From the NCBI RefSeq assembly GCF_029266855.1, contig NZ_JAQSWB010000001.1:620001-684000 (forward strand): DNA of 64,000 bases, read 5' to 3'. This DNA is from Fluviicola sp. Lineage in GTDB: Bacteria > Bacteroidota > Bacteroidia > Flavobacteriales_D > Crocinitomicaceae. Positions 33,390-42,255 of this stretch are shown one piece after another (positions within the stretch are counted from its first letter, which is position 1; each line of letters starts with the position of its first letter). Both the position numbers and the translations under genes were made by a program. The notes beneath the pieces are model-generated. The model saw only the letters and a list, made by a program, of their open reading frames with translations, did not search any database and had not been told where the DNA came from.

Positions 33390-33397
33390 TATCTTTG
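33390..33397 (+). promoter_or_regulatory. -7 box for the DUF4268 gene
   Basis: TATCTTTG fits TAnnTTTG, with CTTT (33367-33370) about 19 bp upstream as a partial -33. The ATG is at 33416, so the leader is short. Confidence 0.5.
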
Positions 33398-33415
33398 CAG
33401 CAAAGTTTACAAAAG

Positions 33416-33880
33416 ATGTATTCCAAGGAAGAGCTAAAACAACTAAAAACCGATTTCTGGAACCAATTCAAGGTTCAGATGCAGAAAACGCGTTCTTCCA
33501 ACGGTCGCAGAATGAACTGGCTGGCTTACCCCTCCGAAGTAAAAGACATTTATATCCGTGTGGACGCCGACGGGAAGGGAGCGCGCCTCACCTTTGATAT
33601 CCAGGGAAAAGATGCAGGTGTACGCCAGATTTTGTGGGAACAGCTGTATGAATTGAAGCTCGTGATGGAGCAGGAAATGGGAACCGAGGGTATCTGGATT
33701 GAAAATGCCAGTACACCTACTGTTCCTATCTTTAACCGCATCGTATGGGAACGCTCCGACCTGAACTTTTATAAGCCCGAAGATCACCCCGAAATAATAA
33801 ACTATTTAGCTGACCGTTTAATTCATTTTGATGCCTTTTACCAGGAATTTAAGGATATCCTCATAAATCTAGCAATGTAG
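33416..33880 (+). CDS. DUF4268 domain protein
   Basis: The ATG at 33416 gives 154 aa; the in-frame TTG at 33395 overlaps the -7 box and is rejected. The sequence reads MYSKEELKQLKTDFWNQF, RRMNWLAYPSEVKDIYIRVDADGKGARLTFDIQ, GIWIENASTPTVPIFNRIVW and a final helix HFDAFYQEFKDILINL. This matches the DUF4268 family. The domain is sometimes fused to nuclease-like domains elsewhere; here it stands alone and its function is unknown. It is a soluble, cytoplasmic protein. Confidence 0.85.
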   Translation: MYSKEELKQLKTDFWNQFKVQMQKTRSSNGRRMNWLAYPSEVKDIYIRVDADGKGARLTFDIQGKDAGVRQILWEQLYELKLVMEQEMGTEGIWIENASTPTVPIFNRIVWERSDLNFYKPEDHPEIINYLADRLIHFDAFYQEFKDILINLAM

Positions 33881-33892
33881 CTAAAGTCTTTG

Positions 33893-33900
33893 TATTTTTG
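33893..33900 (+). promoter_or_regulatory. -7 box for the choice-of-anchor J gene
   Basis: TATTTTTG fits TAnnTTTG, 4 bp before the ATG at 33905, so a leaderless or near-leaderless mRNA is expected. Confidence 0.45.
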
Positions 33901-33904
33901 CCTT

Positions 33905-34717
33905 ATGTTAAAACAAATTGCCCTTCTTTCAAGCCTGTTCGTTTCAGCGCTTTCTGCCAATGCTCAAACAACCATCCTGGATGAGGATTTCCAACAGGGA
34001 ATTCCTGCCAACTGGACGATTATAAAAAACGATCCGTATATTGAAGACACAACTGTCAGTGAATTTTCACCGGGCTGGATCTCAATTGCCGATCCAAACA
34101 ATACTTCCGATACCGTTGCAGCTGCAACATCCTATTTTACCGTAGCCCAGAAAGCAGATCGCTGGCTGATCTCCCCACCTATCACGATCGGAAGCTTCGG
34201 GAACTACCTGAAATGGAACGCGCGTTCTTACGACCCGAGTTACCCGGATAGCTATAGAGTACTCATTTCTACAACTGATACGCAAATTGCAAGCTTTACC
34301 GATACTTTACTTCGTGTTGAATTTGAATTGGAAGAATGGGCACAACATGAACTAAACCTGGATGAATACGGATACAGTAACAACGAAACCGTTCACATTG
34401 CATTCGTTTTGGAAACACAGGGCGGATTCCAATTGTTCCTGGACAGTATTAATCTGCGTAAGGACGATCCTTTGGCATTGGACGAACAATTCCTTCAAAC
34501 GGATGTAAACATTTATCCCAATCCGACAAGTGATCTGATCCATTTCTCTTCTGCCGATTTGAAGCAGGTTGCTATTTACAGTACTTCAGGAACACTGATC
34601 TATTCGCAGGAAAAAGCAAACCCGATCTCAATGAACAGTTTTAACCAGGGAATTTACCTGGTTCAGATAACAACAAGCAACGGACAACAAATTACAAAAC
34701 GCGTCCATAAGCTCTAA
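33905..34717 (+). CDS. Secreted choice-of-anchor J / cleaved-adhesin protein with T9SS sorting domain
   Basis: The ATG at 33905 (MLKQIALLSSLFVSALSANA) gives 270 aa; the TTG at 33890 precedes the -7 box and is rejected. After the signal peptide comes a cleaved-adhesin (gingipain adhesin, choice-of-anchor J) domain: ILDEDFQQGIPANWTIIKND, then DRWLISPPITIGSFGNYLKWNARS, and a C-terminal FQLFLDSINL. Residues about 200-270 are a T9SS sorting domain (NIYPNPTSDLIHFSSADLKQVAIY, ending ITKRVHKL). It is probably a surface adhesin. It lies 37 bp upstream of the LptF/G gene. Confidence 0.9.
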   Translation: MLKQIALLSSLFVSALSANAQTTILDEDFQQGIPANWTIIKNDPYIEDTTVSEFSPGWISIADPNNTSDTVAAATSYFTVAQKADRWLISPPITIGSFGNYLKWNARSYDPSYPDSYRVLISTTDTQIASFTDTLLRVEFELEEWAQHELNLDEYGYSNNETVHIAFVLETQGGFQLFLDSINLRKDDPLALDEQFLQTDVNIYPNPTSDLIHFSSADLKQVAIYSTSGTLIYSQEKANPISMNSFNQGIYLVQITTSNGQQITKRVHKL

Positions 34718-34746
34718 AAAAGGAACGCTAACAAACCGTATAAACT

Positions 34747-36225
34747 TTGAAAAGACTCACTGTTTTTAGCATACAATCCTTCGCCGGTCCCTTTGTTGTG
34801 ACCTTCTTCATTTCCATGGTCATGCTCATCATGCAGTTTACCTGGGTGTATATCGATGATCTGATGGGAAAAGGATTGAGTGTCGGAGTAATCATTGAGT
34901 TGATGTTTTACGTTTCCGCGAGTTTGATTCCACTTGCTCTTCCCCTTGCCATTCTTCTGAGTTCTATTATGACACTCGGGAACCTTGCTGAAAACAACGA
35001 ATTAACCGCCCTTAAATCCTCCGGATTATCCTTATTCCGGATCCTGAGACCTTTGACACAAACTGTTGTCCTGATCGCTGTAGCCACTTTCTTTTTCTCC
35101 AATTACGTCATTCCGGTTGCCAATTTAAAGTGGCACACCATCATTTTTGATATACAGGAAACAAAAGTCGGAATGCTGCTTACCCCTGGTTCTTATTCCA
35201 AAGAAATTGACGGATACGCTATCAAGGTTAAATCCGGCAACGACAATACCTTTTACGGCATTACGATCCACGATTACACCGATCCGAATATTTTAAAAAC
35301 TGTAAAAGCAGATTCAGGAACAGTTTATAAGGGTGATAACGGAAAATACCTGTTATTTCACCTCTCAAACGGAATTGTACACGAAGAATTACAAGCCCAG
35401 GCACCCGTTTTCACGAACCAGGGACAGCCATTCCACACTGGTGATTTCAGACCGAGCAGAACTACCCAATTCAAAGCTGCAACTTATAAAATGGAGCTGG
35501 TTGGATTTGACCTGAACAAATCGGATGAAGAGCTTTTCAAGAATGACTACGAAATGCTCAATGTATTCCAGATCAATGAAGCAAAAGATTCCCTGCAGCG
35601 GAAACAAGACAAATTTTTATCCGATTTCGGGAAAACCAACTTAAATAACAGGCCCTTCAGCCAGTCTATCAACTTTGAGGGTCTACCTAAATCAAACCTG
35701 GGCAAGCCTAAAGTCGCCAATGAGATTGAGCAGTTGCAGGCCATTCCTTCAAAAATCATCAAACTTTCCGACCTGACAAAAAAAGAGCGGGTTGCAGCCG
35801 TGAACGCAGCTATTGTCAGCGCGCGCAGCATGGTCGGAACAGCCGAAGAACAGGCAGAATTCCTGAGAGCCTTTAAATTGAATTACGAGCAGTATCAAAT
35901 CGAATTCCATCGTAAGTTCGCGCTTTCGGGAGCAATCATTGTTTTGTTCTTTGTTGGCGCTCCCCTGGGTGCTATTGTGCGAAAAGGCGGATTCGGTGCC
36001 CCGGTAGTTATTGCCGCATTACTTTTCATGGTTTACTTCGTACTATTCAGCGTTGGTCAAAATCTTGCAGGTTCCGGTGTGCTTTCACCTTTCTGGGGAA
36101 TGTGGCTGCCAACTGCTGTTTTGATCCCCATCGCCTGTATCCTGATGGTTGCAGCAGCAAATGACCTGGGAGTTTTTGACAGGAAACTCTGGCGTTATAT
36201 CTTAACTTTCGGAAGAAGAAGATGA
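34747..36225 (+). CDS. LptF/LptG-family lipopolysaccharide export permease
   Basis: 492 aa. It has three membrane helices at the N-terminus (about 10-35, 50-75, 95-120), a long extracytoplasmic beta-jellyroll domain (about 125-380) and three C-terminal helices, the LptF/LptG pattern. Motifs include LIPLALPLAILLSSIMTLGNLAENNELTALKSSGLS, the cytoplasmic coupling region. The protein works with LptB and the LptC/A bridge to extract LPS from the inner membrane. The start appears to be TTG at 34747 (MKRLTVFSIQSF). It overlaps the next gene by 4 bp (ATGA), so they are coupled. Confidence 0.9.
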   Translation: MKRLTVFSIQSFAGPFVVTFFISMVMLIMQFTWVYIDDLMGKGLSVGVIIELMFYVSASLIPLALPLAILLSSIMTLGNLAENNELTALKSSGLSLFRILRPLTQTVVLIAVATFFFSNYVIPVANLKWHTIIFDIQETKVGMLLTPGSYSKEIDGYAIKVKSGNDNTFYGITIHDYTDPNILKTVKADSGTVYKGDNGKYLLFHLSNGIVHEELQAQAPVFTNQGQPFHTGDFRPSRTTQFKAATYKMELVGFDLNKSDEELFKNDYEMLNVFQINEAKDSLQRKQDKFLSDFGKTNLNNRPFSQSINFEGLPKSNLGKPKVANEIEQLQAIPSKIIKLSDLTKKERVAAVNAAIVSARSMVGTAEEQAEFLRAFKLNYEQYQIEFHRKFALSGAIIVLFFVGAPLGAIVRKGGFGAPVVIAALLFMVYFVLFSVGQNLAGSGVLSPFWGMWLPTAVLIPIACILMVAAANDLGVFDRKLWRYILTFGRRR

Positions 36226-37388
36226 GAGTCTTATACATCGCACCGAAATCTCCCGCTCCGATCATCGACGGAGGATGCTTTGCCATGATGGAATGCCTGA
36301 AAGGTCTGAGCCAGGTTGCAGAAGTGGACGGTATTATCCTGGAAACATATAAGCATCCCTACACAAAGGAATCCGAGCGCATCTTAAAGCAATACTTAAA
36401 GAAAATAACGGTTGTCCGGATAAATACGGAACTCAAAGCTACAAGCGCCCTGGTAAATTTCATCCAACGGAAGAATTACAACCTTTCCAGGTTCAAATCC
36501 GAAAAACTTTACCGGGAAATTGCCAAGAAACTAAGCGAAAAATACGATTACATTGTTTGTGACAGCTTATTTGCTGCCGCTCAATTAAGTCATTTCGATT
36601 TTAATGATCTGGCCCCGGTTATCATTCGTTCCCACAACATCGAATCCGAGATCTGGAAATTGCACGCCAGCCTGGAAGTTTCTGTTTTGAAACGCTTTTA
36701 CCTGCGAAAACTGGAGAAGACCTTACGAAAAGAAGAAACGGAAATACTGAACAAGGCAGATGTTATTTGGGCTATTTCTGAAGAAGACCGCCATTGGATC
36801 ACCAGGCATACAGATCATAAAAATGCTTTGCTGCTTCCCGTTTCCGTCAGTTTAAGTCCCGAAATTGAAGTGGATTACAAAAACAAAGATTTTTTCCATC
36901 TCGGATCTATGGACTGGAAACCCAACCAGGAAGCGGTCAATTATTTGGTAAAGAAAATCTGGATCAATCCGAAAATATCCGAATTCAAGTTGAGAATTGC
37001 CGGATCCAAAAGTGAACATTTCGGTTTCCATGCTACCAATTCCATTGAAGTGCTCGGATGGGTAAAAGACAGCAATGCATTCATGGCAAAATCGGGAACA
37101 CTGGTCACCCCTATCCTATCCGGAAGCGGGATCAGGATCAAACTGCTGGAAGCTATGGCACTTGGAATTCCCTGTATTACAACCAAACTGGGTGCTTCAG
37201 GAATCGACATTTCAAAATCGGGGATTCAAATTGCCGACACTGCGGAATCCTTTGTTGAGATGATACTTAAATTCCATGAAAACGAGCAGCTAAGGCAAGA
37301 AGTTGGAAACACATCGCGTGATTATATCTCAAAAGTTCATAGTTTTGACAATTGTACAGCATTAATGAAAAGCACTTTTGGAATCTAA
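36222..37388 (+). CDS. Glycosyltransferase, GT-B fold (GT4-like)
   Basis: 388 aa. The N-terminal acceptor domain starts MRVLYIAPKSPAPIIDGG. The C-terminal donor domain has HLGSMDWKPN, VLGWVKDSNAFMAKSGTLVTPILSGSGIRIKLLEAMALGIPCITTKLG. The acidic E in KLLEAMALG is the usual GT4 sugar-nucleotide contact. It transfers a sugar to a lipid or polysaccharide acceptor, probably at the cytoplasmic face. Its ATG overlaps the LptF/G stop and its own stop overlaps the next glycosyltransferase, so all three form an operon for envelope polysaccharide or LPS building. Confidence 0.9.
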   Translation: MRVLYIAPKSPAPIIDGGCFAMMECLKGLSQVAEVDGIILETYKHPYTKESERILKQYLKKITVVRINTELKATSALVNFIQRKNYNLSRFKSEKLYREIAKKLSEKYDYIVCDSLFAAAQLSHFDFNDLAPVIIRSHNIESEIWKLHASLEVSVLKRFYLRKLEKTLRKEETEILNKADVIWAISEEDRHWITRHTDHKNALLLPVSVSLSPEIEVDYKNKDFFHLGSMDWKPNQEAVNYLVKKIWINPKISEFKLRIAGSKSEHFGFHATNSIEVLGWVKDSNAFMAKSGTLVTPILSGSGIRIKLLEAMALGIPCITTKLGASGIDISKSGIQIADTAESFVEMILKFHENEQLRQEVGNTSRDYISKVHSFDNCTALMKSTFGI

Positions 37389-38559
37389 AGAAAACATTCT
37401 ATTTATTGTTTCCCGTTTTCCCTATCCCCTGGAAAAAGGAGATAAACTGAGGGCTTTCTACCAACTCAAAGAACTTTCGAAAGAATTTAATGTAACGCTG
37501 ATCTGCACTACCGATATCCCGGTTCCGGCACAGCATCAGCAAATAGTGAATCAGTTTTGTGACCAAATTCACATTTTTAAACTCACCAAAGCAGGATTGC
37601 TATTCCAGCTGTTGAAAACGATCCTCGGATCAAAACCATTACAGGTTCATTATTTTTACCGCAAATCCATCCACAGGAAGATTAAAGCGATCATAGCCCA
37701 GTCGAAACCAAAACACATTTACTGTCAATTGATCCGTGTTTCGGAATATGTAAAGAACGAACATCTGATCCCCAAGACGCTCGATTATATGGATGCGCTT
37801 TCGAAAGGAATGGAACGCAGGATCCAAACCGAATCATGGTATAAAAAGTGGTTTTATCGCCTGGAAAGCAAACGTTTAAAGCAATACGAACGTCGCATTT
37901 TCGATTACTTCGAACACAAAACAATTATTTCCGAGCAGGACCGAAAACTAATCTATCATCCGGATAACCAGGACATTGTTATTATTCGGAACGGAATCGA
38001 CGAATCTTTCTTCGAAGTTCTACCCGTTGAAAAGGATTACGAGCTGGTCTTCACAGGAAATTTTTCCTACGCACCGAATATTGAAGCAGCTGTTTGCCTG
38101 GCAGAAGAGATTCTTCCCCGCCTCCATAAAAACGGGATAAACTGTAGATTGCTTCTTTCCGGGGCAAGTCCTGCAAAACGGATACTGGAACTGCAATCAA
38201 AGCACATCACCGTTACCGGCTGGGTCGATGACATCCGTATCAGTTATCAACGTTCACGGGTGTTTGTAGCGCCGCTTTTCATCGGAACAGGACTTCAAAA
38301 CAAGTTATTGGAAGCAATGGCCAGCGGACTTCCCTGCATTACTACTCCATTGTCTAACAATGCCTTGGGTGGCATAGACGGCGAAAACATCCTGTTGGCA
38401 GAAGATATCGATAGCTTTGTCGAAAAAATAACCCAGGTTTTAGTTATAGAAGGTAATTTTAGTTCTATTGCAAAGAATGGCAAATACTATATTGAACTAT
38501 TGTATTCATGGGAAAAACAAACTTCAAAACTGTTAAAACTATTGCACCCACATTCTTAG
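37378..38559 (+). CDS. Glycosyltransferase similar to the TIGR03087/stp1 sugar-transferase group
   Basis: 393 aa. It starts at TTG 37378, overlapping the previous gene by 11 bp, and reads MESKENILFIVSRFPYPLEKGDKLRAFYQLKEL, the characteristic N-terminus of the TIGR03087-type transferases seen in exopolysaccharide loci. The C-terminal domain has VFTGNFSYAPNIEAA, TVTGWVDDIRISYQ and APLFIGTGLQNKLLEAMASGLPCITT. It is most probably a GT-B glycosyltransferase for surface polysaccharide. Its C-terminus overlaps the following lipoprotein gene by 52 bp. Confidence 0.88.
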   Translation: MESKENILFIVSRFPYPLEKGDKLRAFYQLKELSKEFNVTLICTTDIPVPAQHQQIVNQFCDQIHIFKLTKAGLLFQLLKTILGSKPLQVHYFYRKSIHRKIKAIIAQSKPKHIYCQLIRVSEYVKNEHLIPKTLDYMDALSKGMERRIQTESWYKKWFYRLESKRLKQYERRIFDYFEHKTIISEQDRKLIYHPDNQDIVIIRNGIDESFFEVLPVEKDYELVFTGNFSYAPNIEAAVCLAEEILPRLHKNGINCRLLLSGASPAKRILELQSKHITVTGWVDDIRISYQRSRVFVAPLFIGTGLQNKLLEAMASGLPCITTPLSNNALGGIDGENILLAEDIDSFVEKITQVLVIEGNFSSIAKNGKYYIELLYSWEKQTSKLLKLLHPHS

Positions 38560-38975
38560 TGATCCTGCTGATTCTTTCAGCTTGTTCGGATAAAAACAAT
38601 TTACCTGGCTGGATCAAGGGCAAGTGGATAACATCCCTGGATAACGAAACCATTCATGAAAACTGGAAACTTCGGGATCACTGTATCTATGGCGAAAACT
38701 ATATGTACTACGAAAATAAGTTCCAAAAAGAACAACTCCGGATCTTTGAAAAAGACAATGTCCTGCAGTACCAGATAATCATTCAAAAAGACACCTTGAT
38801 CTTCACCTGTGAAAACTACCAAAACGAAGACACATTAACATTTGTGAACAACCAGAATCCTTTCCCAAAAAGGATTAATTACGCCAAACCCCGAGCCAAT
38901 AAAATGTCTGTTTGGATTGAAAACGTGAAAAACGATCCCAACGGCATCTTCTTTACCTTTAAAAAAGTTAAATAG
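38508..38975 (+). CDS. Lipoprotein of unknown function
   Basis: 155 aa. The N-terminus [20 protein letters not shown] is a signal sequence leading to lipobox LSAC. The mature part is beta-strand rich with repeated W residues ([24 protein letters not shown]). It overlaps the second glycosyltransferase gene by 52 bp in another frame; no later Met would keep the signal peptide, so the start is kept. It is likely a periplasmic or outer-membrane lipoprotein attached to the envelope operon. Confidence 0.72.
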   Translation: MGKTNFKTVKTIAPTFLVILLILSACSDKNNLPGWIKGKWITSLDNETIHENWKLRDHCIYGENYMYYENKFQKEQLRIFEKDNVLQYQIIIQKDTLIFTCENYQNEDTLTFVNNQNPFPKRINYAKPRANKMSVWIENVKNDPNGIFFTFKKVK

Positions 38976-39000
38976 TTTACCGCTATTGCAGAATTCGAAG

Positions 39001-39008
39001 TAAATTTG
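39001..39008 (+). promoter_or_regulatory. -7 box for ribBA
   Basis: TAAATTTG fits TAnnTTTG, 19 bp before the ATG at 39028. No FMN riboswitch-like structure was seen before this gene. Confidence 0.45.
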
Positions 39009-39027
39009 TGGTACTTTATTAAACCTT

Positions 39028-40242
39028 ATGTCAGGAAAGTTAAATACAATCGAAGAAGCGATTGAAGATATAAAAGCCGGAAAAGTTATTATTGTTGTGG
39101 ATGATGAAGACCGTGAGAACGAGGGAGACTTCATTGCCGCTGCTGAAATGGTAACTCCTGAAATGATCAATTTCATGGCTACTCACGGAAGAGGACTCAT
39201 TTGTACTCCTCTCACCGAATCAAGATGTAACGAACTGGAATTAAACCTTATGGTTACGAATAACACCGTATTGCACGAAACGCAATTTACTGTTTCTGTT
39301 GACCTGATCGGTCATGGATGTACTACAGGAATTTCGGTTTTTGACCGCGCCAAGACCATCAAAGCATTGGTTTCAGATGAAACGAGACCGGAAGATTTAG
39401 GTCGTCCGGGACACATTTTTCCGCTTCGTGCGAAGAAAGGTGGTGTTTTACAGCGCACAGGCCATACAGAAGCAGCAGTTGACCTTGCACGTTTGGCCGG
39501 TTTCAAGCCTGCAGGAATCCTTGTTGAGATCCTGAATGAAGACGGATCGATGTCGCGTTTGCCACAATTGTTTGAAATAGCGAAAAGGTTTGATCTGAAA
39601 TTGATCTCAATTGCCGATCTGATCGCTTACCGAATGAAAAACGAATCATTGATCTCCCGTGAGGTTGAAGTAGATATGCCTACTGAATTCGGTGATTTCA
39701 AACTGGTGGCCTTCTCGGTAAAATCAAACGGCCAGGAACATTTGGCATTGGTAAAAGGAAGCTGGGAGCCAAACGAACCTGTTTTGGTTCGCATGCACTC
39801 TTCCTGTTTAACTGGAGATATTTTTGGTTCTTGCCGTTGTGACTGTGGTCCTCAACTGCACCACTCGATGCAAATGATCGAAGCAGAAGGTAAAGGAGCA
39901 ATTGTTTACCTGAACCAGGAAGGACGTGGAATCGGGCTTTTGAACAAGCTAAAAGCTTATAAGTTACAGGAAGAAGGATACGATACGGTTGAAGCTAACT
40001 TAAAATTAGGTTTCAAATCCGATGAACGCGAATACGGTATCGGAGCACAAATATTGCATGATCTTGGAATCTCTAAGATCCGCTTAATGTCCAATAATCC
40101 AAAGAAACGTACCGGTTTGGTCGGTTACGGATTGGAGATCATTGAAAATGTTGCTATTGAAGTTGGTCGAAATGCTCACAATGAGGGCTACTTACAAACA
40201 AAGGTCGACAAAATGGGACACTCGATTAAATTGGATAAATAA
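39028..40242 (+). CDS. ribBA: Bifunctional 3,4-dihydroxy-2-butanone-4-phosphate synthase / GTP cyclohydrolase II
   Basis: 404 aa. Residues 1-205 are RibB, with the acidic loop [11 protein letters not shown] and the [10 protein letters not shown] and RPGHIFPL segments. Residues about 206-404 are RibA: zinc ligands in [17 protein letters not shown] loop QEGRGIGL, and [11 protein letters not shown]. RibB makes the four-carbon precursor from ribulose 5-phosphate and RibA opens GTP; together they begin riboflavin synthesis. Full length and all catalytic motifs are present. It is transcribed alone from its own promoter. Confidence 0.97.
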   Translation: MSGKLNTIEEAIEDIKAGKVIIVVDDEDRENEGDFIAAAEMVTPEMINFMATHGRGLICTPLTESRCNELELNLMVTNNTVLHETQFTVSVDLIGHGCTTGISVFDRAKTIKALVSDETRPEDLGRPGHIFPLRAKKGGVLQRTGHTEAAVDLARLAGFKPAGILVEILNEDGSMSRLPQLFEIAKRFDLKLISIADLIAYRMKNESLISREVEVDMPTEFGDFKLVAFSVKSNGQEHLALVKGSWEPNEPVLVRMHSSCLTGDIFGSCRCDCGPQLHHSMQMIEAEGKGAIVYLNQEGRGIGLLNKLKAYKLQEEGYDTVEANLKLGFKSDEREYGIGAQILHDLGISKIRLMSNNPKKRTGLVGYGLEIIENVAIEVGRNAHNEGYLQTKVDKMGHSIKLDK

Positions 40243-40244
40243 GA

Positions 40245-40259
40245 AAAAGCTCAGCTTTT
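40245..40259 (+). terminator. Weak hairpin after ribBA
   Basis: AAAAGC-TCA-GCTTTT, a 6-bp stem, a few bases after the stop. There is no long T-run. Confidence 0.35.
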
Positions 40260-40349
40260 GATTTTGCAAACGTTAGTGCAGCAATACGCAACTTTTGTTT
40301 GATACAGATCAACCAATAGCACAGATTTAGGAATATTAATATCAAGAAG

Positions 40350-41000
40350 ATGCTTGTTGCAAAAGGAATCCAAAAGAAATACGGCCAGCTAGATGTATTG
40401 AAAGGAATTGACCTGGAAATACAGTCCGGTGAGATTGTTTCGATTGTCGGATCTTCCGGGGCTGGAAAGACTACCCTGCTGCAGATTTTGGGAACCCTGG
40501 ACAAGCCGGATTCCGGTATTTTGACATTAAACGGGGTAAATCCCTTTTCTCTAAGTTCGAAAGGATTAGCCGAATTCAGAAACCAGAAGATCGGTTTTAT
40601 TTTCCAGTTCCACCAGTTATTGCCGGAATTCACTGCTTTGGAAAACGTGATCATGCCCGCTTTGATCGGCGGTAAAGGGATGAACGAATCCAAGGAACGC
40701 GCAAAGCACTTATTAAACAAATTAGGGCTGCGCGACCGTGAAAATCATCAACCTGCAGCACTTTCGGGTGGAGAACAGCAGCGCGTGGCAGTCGCAAGAG
40801 CACTCATGAACGAACCGGACATTATTTTTGCAGATGAACCTTCCGGAAACCTCGATTCTAAAAATGCCGCGGAACTGCATCAATTATTCTTCGACCTCCG
40901 AAAAGAGTTCGGTCAGACATTTGTAATTGTTACTCACAACAACCTGCTTGCAGAAATGGCCGACAGAAGTATTGTGATGGCAGACGGATCATTGAAATAA
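40350..41000 (+). CDS. lolD: LolD-type ABC transporter ATPase
   Basis: 216 aa. Walker A is GSSGAGKT, signature [15 protein letters not shown], Walker [13 protein letters not shown], with the H-loop in VTHNN. The composition ([30 protein letters not shown]) is that of the LolD/MacB-type ATPases that power lipoprotein release or envelope export. The permease (LolC/LolE-like) is not adjacent. The exact transporter served is therefore uncertain, so the symbol is tentative. Confidence 0.85.
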   Translation: MLVAKGIQKKYGQLDVLKGIDLEIQSGEIVSIVGSSGAGKTTLLQILGTLDKPDSGILTLNGVNPFSLSSKGLAEFRNQKIGFIFQFHQLLPEFTALENVIMPALIGGKGMNESKERAKHLLNKLGLRDRENHQPAALSGGEQQRVAVARALMNEPDIIFADEPSGNLDSKNAAELHQLFFDLRKEFGQTFVIVTHNNLLAEMADRSIVMADGSLK

Positions 41001-41001
41001 A

Positions 41002-41229
41002 CTATTTCAGCTTACAACTTCCTCCATATGCTTCTGCATTGTTATCAATTACACTGCATGAATCCTCCTGTTCATTTCGGGGTAAAGATGTCAAATCATA
41101 ATGTGTTCGGTCACCACTAACGAATTTGCAATAACAATTGCCTTTCTTTTTTATCCTGCAGGAAGAGGCTGATAACAAACACATGGAAATACCTGTGGAG
41201 AATGCAAGCAAATAAATTATCGTTCTCAT
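41002..41229 (-). CDS. 75-aa cysteine-rich lipoprotein
   Basis: The ATG at 41229 gives a 75-aa protein starting MRTIIYLLAFSTGISMCLLS, an N-terminal signal with candidate lipid-anchor cysteine in ASSC. The mature part has paired cysteines (NCYCKF, EDSCSV, GGSCKLK). The open frame upstream of this start is antisense to the next gene and is not used. Function is unknown. It is convergent with lolD: its stop lies 1 bp beyond the lolD stop. Confidence 0.6.
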   Translation of the reverse strand: MRTIIYLLAFSTGISMCLLSASSCRIKKKGNCYCKFVSGDRTHYDLTSLPRNEQEDSCSVIDNNAEAYGGSCKLK

Positions 41230-41307
41230 AAGACAGCATTTTGAATGAACTATTAATTTAGTAATTGAAAAACAGATACAGCTATAAATTATATTTTTTT
41301 GGAAAAA

Positions 41308-42060
41308 ATGAACCAAACTCAACTTATTGATTATTTGAACAATAAGGTACTTGAATACAACAAGCCGGACTTTATTCAAAGCGATCCGATTCAGATTCCA
41401 AAGCAATTTGACCGGAAAGAAGACATTGAGATCAGCGCATTCCTGATTTCGACACTTGCTTGGGGGAATCGCACTGCAATTATCAAAAGTGGCCAGCGTT
41501 TGCTCGATATCATGGATTTTAAGCCTTATGAGTACGTAAGAAACTACCAGGAACAAAAGCATTCCTTTGTTCACCGCACTTTCAACAGCGATGACCTGAA
41601 TGCCTTTTTCGTTTCATTACAGCGCATCTATCAACAAGGCGGGCTGGAACAGGCCTTTAAATCCCATCCCGAAATTCCGGGTGTACAAGGGCGGATCATC
41701 TCATTCCGGAATGCATTTACACAGGAACCTTTTCCCGACAGAACCCACAAACACCTTGCTAATCCGCTAAAAGGATCTTCAGCCAAACGGATCAACATGT
41801 TTTTGCGCTGGATGGTTCGAAAAGATGAATCTGGAGTAGATTTCGGGATCTGGGATACCATTCCAATGTCTGAATTACATCTTCCGCTGGACGTTCACAC
41901 GGGAAACGTTGCCAGAAAACTGGGTATTCTCACCCGCACACAAAACGACTGGAAAAGTGTTGCTGAAATCCAGGAACAACTGGTGCAATTTGATCCGAAA
42001 GATCCGTGTAAATACGATTTCGCGTTATTCGGACTGGGAGTATTTGAGGGATTAAAATGA
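41308..42060 (+). CDS. TIGR02757 family protein
   Basis: The ATG at 41308 (MNQTQLIDYLNNKVLEYNKPDFIQSD) gives 250 aa; the TTG at 41299 is possible but adds nothing known. The sequence carries the family pattern DPIQIPKQFDRKEDIEISAFLISTLAWGNR and MFLRWMVRKDESGVDFGIWD. Such proteins are helical and look like distant relatives of HhH DNA glycosylases, but activity is unproven. It has no signal peptide and is probably cytoplasmic. Confidence 0.85.
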   Translation: MNQTQLIDYLNNKVLEYNKPDFIQSDPIQIPKQFDRKEDIEISAFLISTLAWGNRTAIIKSGQRLLDIMDFKPYEYVRNYQEQKHSFVHRTFNSDDLNAFFVSLQRIYQQGGLEQAFKSHPEIPGVQGRIISFRNAFTQEPFPDRTHKHLANPLKGSSAKRINMFLRWMVRKDESGVDFGIWDTIPMSELHLPLDVHTGNVARKLGILTRTQNDWKSVAEIQEQLVQFDPKDPCKYDFALFGLGVFEGLK

Positions 42061-42255
42061 TTGTGCCTTCTACTGTGCTCAACCACCTTTTACTATTTTC
42101 TGCGTCGATAAGGTGACTGAGTGTTGAAAACATTGACCTAAGCGTCAATGGGAGTCGAAGCCAAACCTGTTAAAGGCTCACAAATTGTTCAAAAATTGGG
42201 GAAAACTCTCACAATTCATAATTCGTAATTAGGAATTCGTAATTAACTTAGCGTT

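Larger units (their letters stand above)
32991..33415. other. 425-bp repeat-rich intergenic region
   Basis: It carries an AACCGCAGAGACGCGGAGAA element (33010-33029) and its relatives at about 33175 and 33230, plus hairpin repeat copies 2 (33109-33128) and 3 (33271-33290). No gene was seen in it. Confidence 0.65.

Noticed and set aside
40226-40720. 164-codon minus-strand frame opposite lolD
   Set aside because: It is antisense to a clear ABC ATPase with intact Walker and signature motifs, and its reading has no recognisable fold.
41230-41574. Upstream extension of the cysteine-rich lipoprotein frame
   Set aside because: It lies antisense over the TIGR02757 gene, and the lipoprotein signal starts at 41229.
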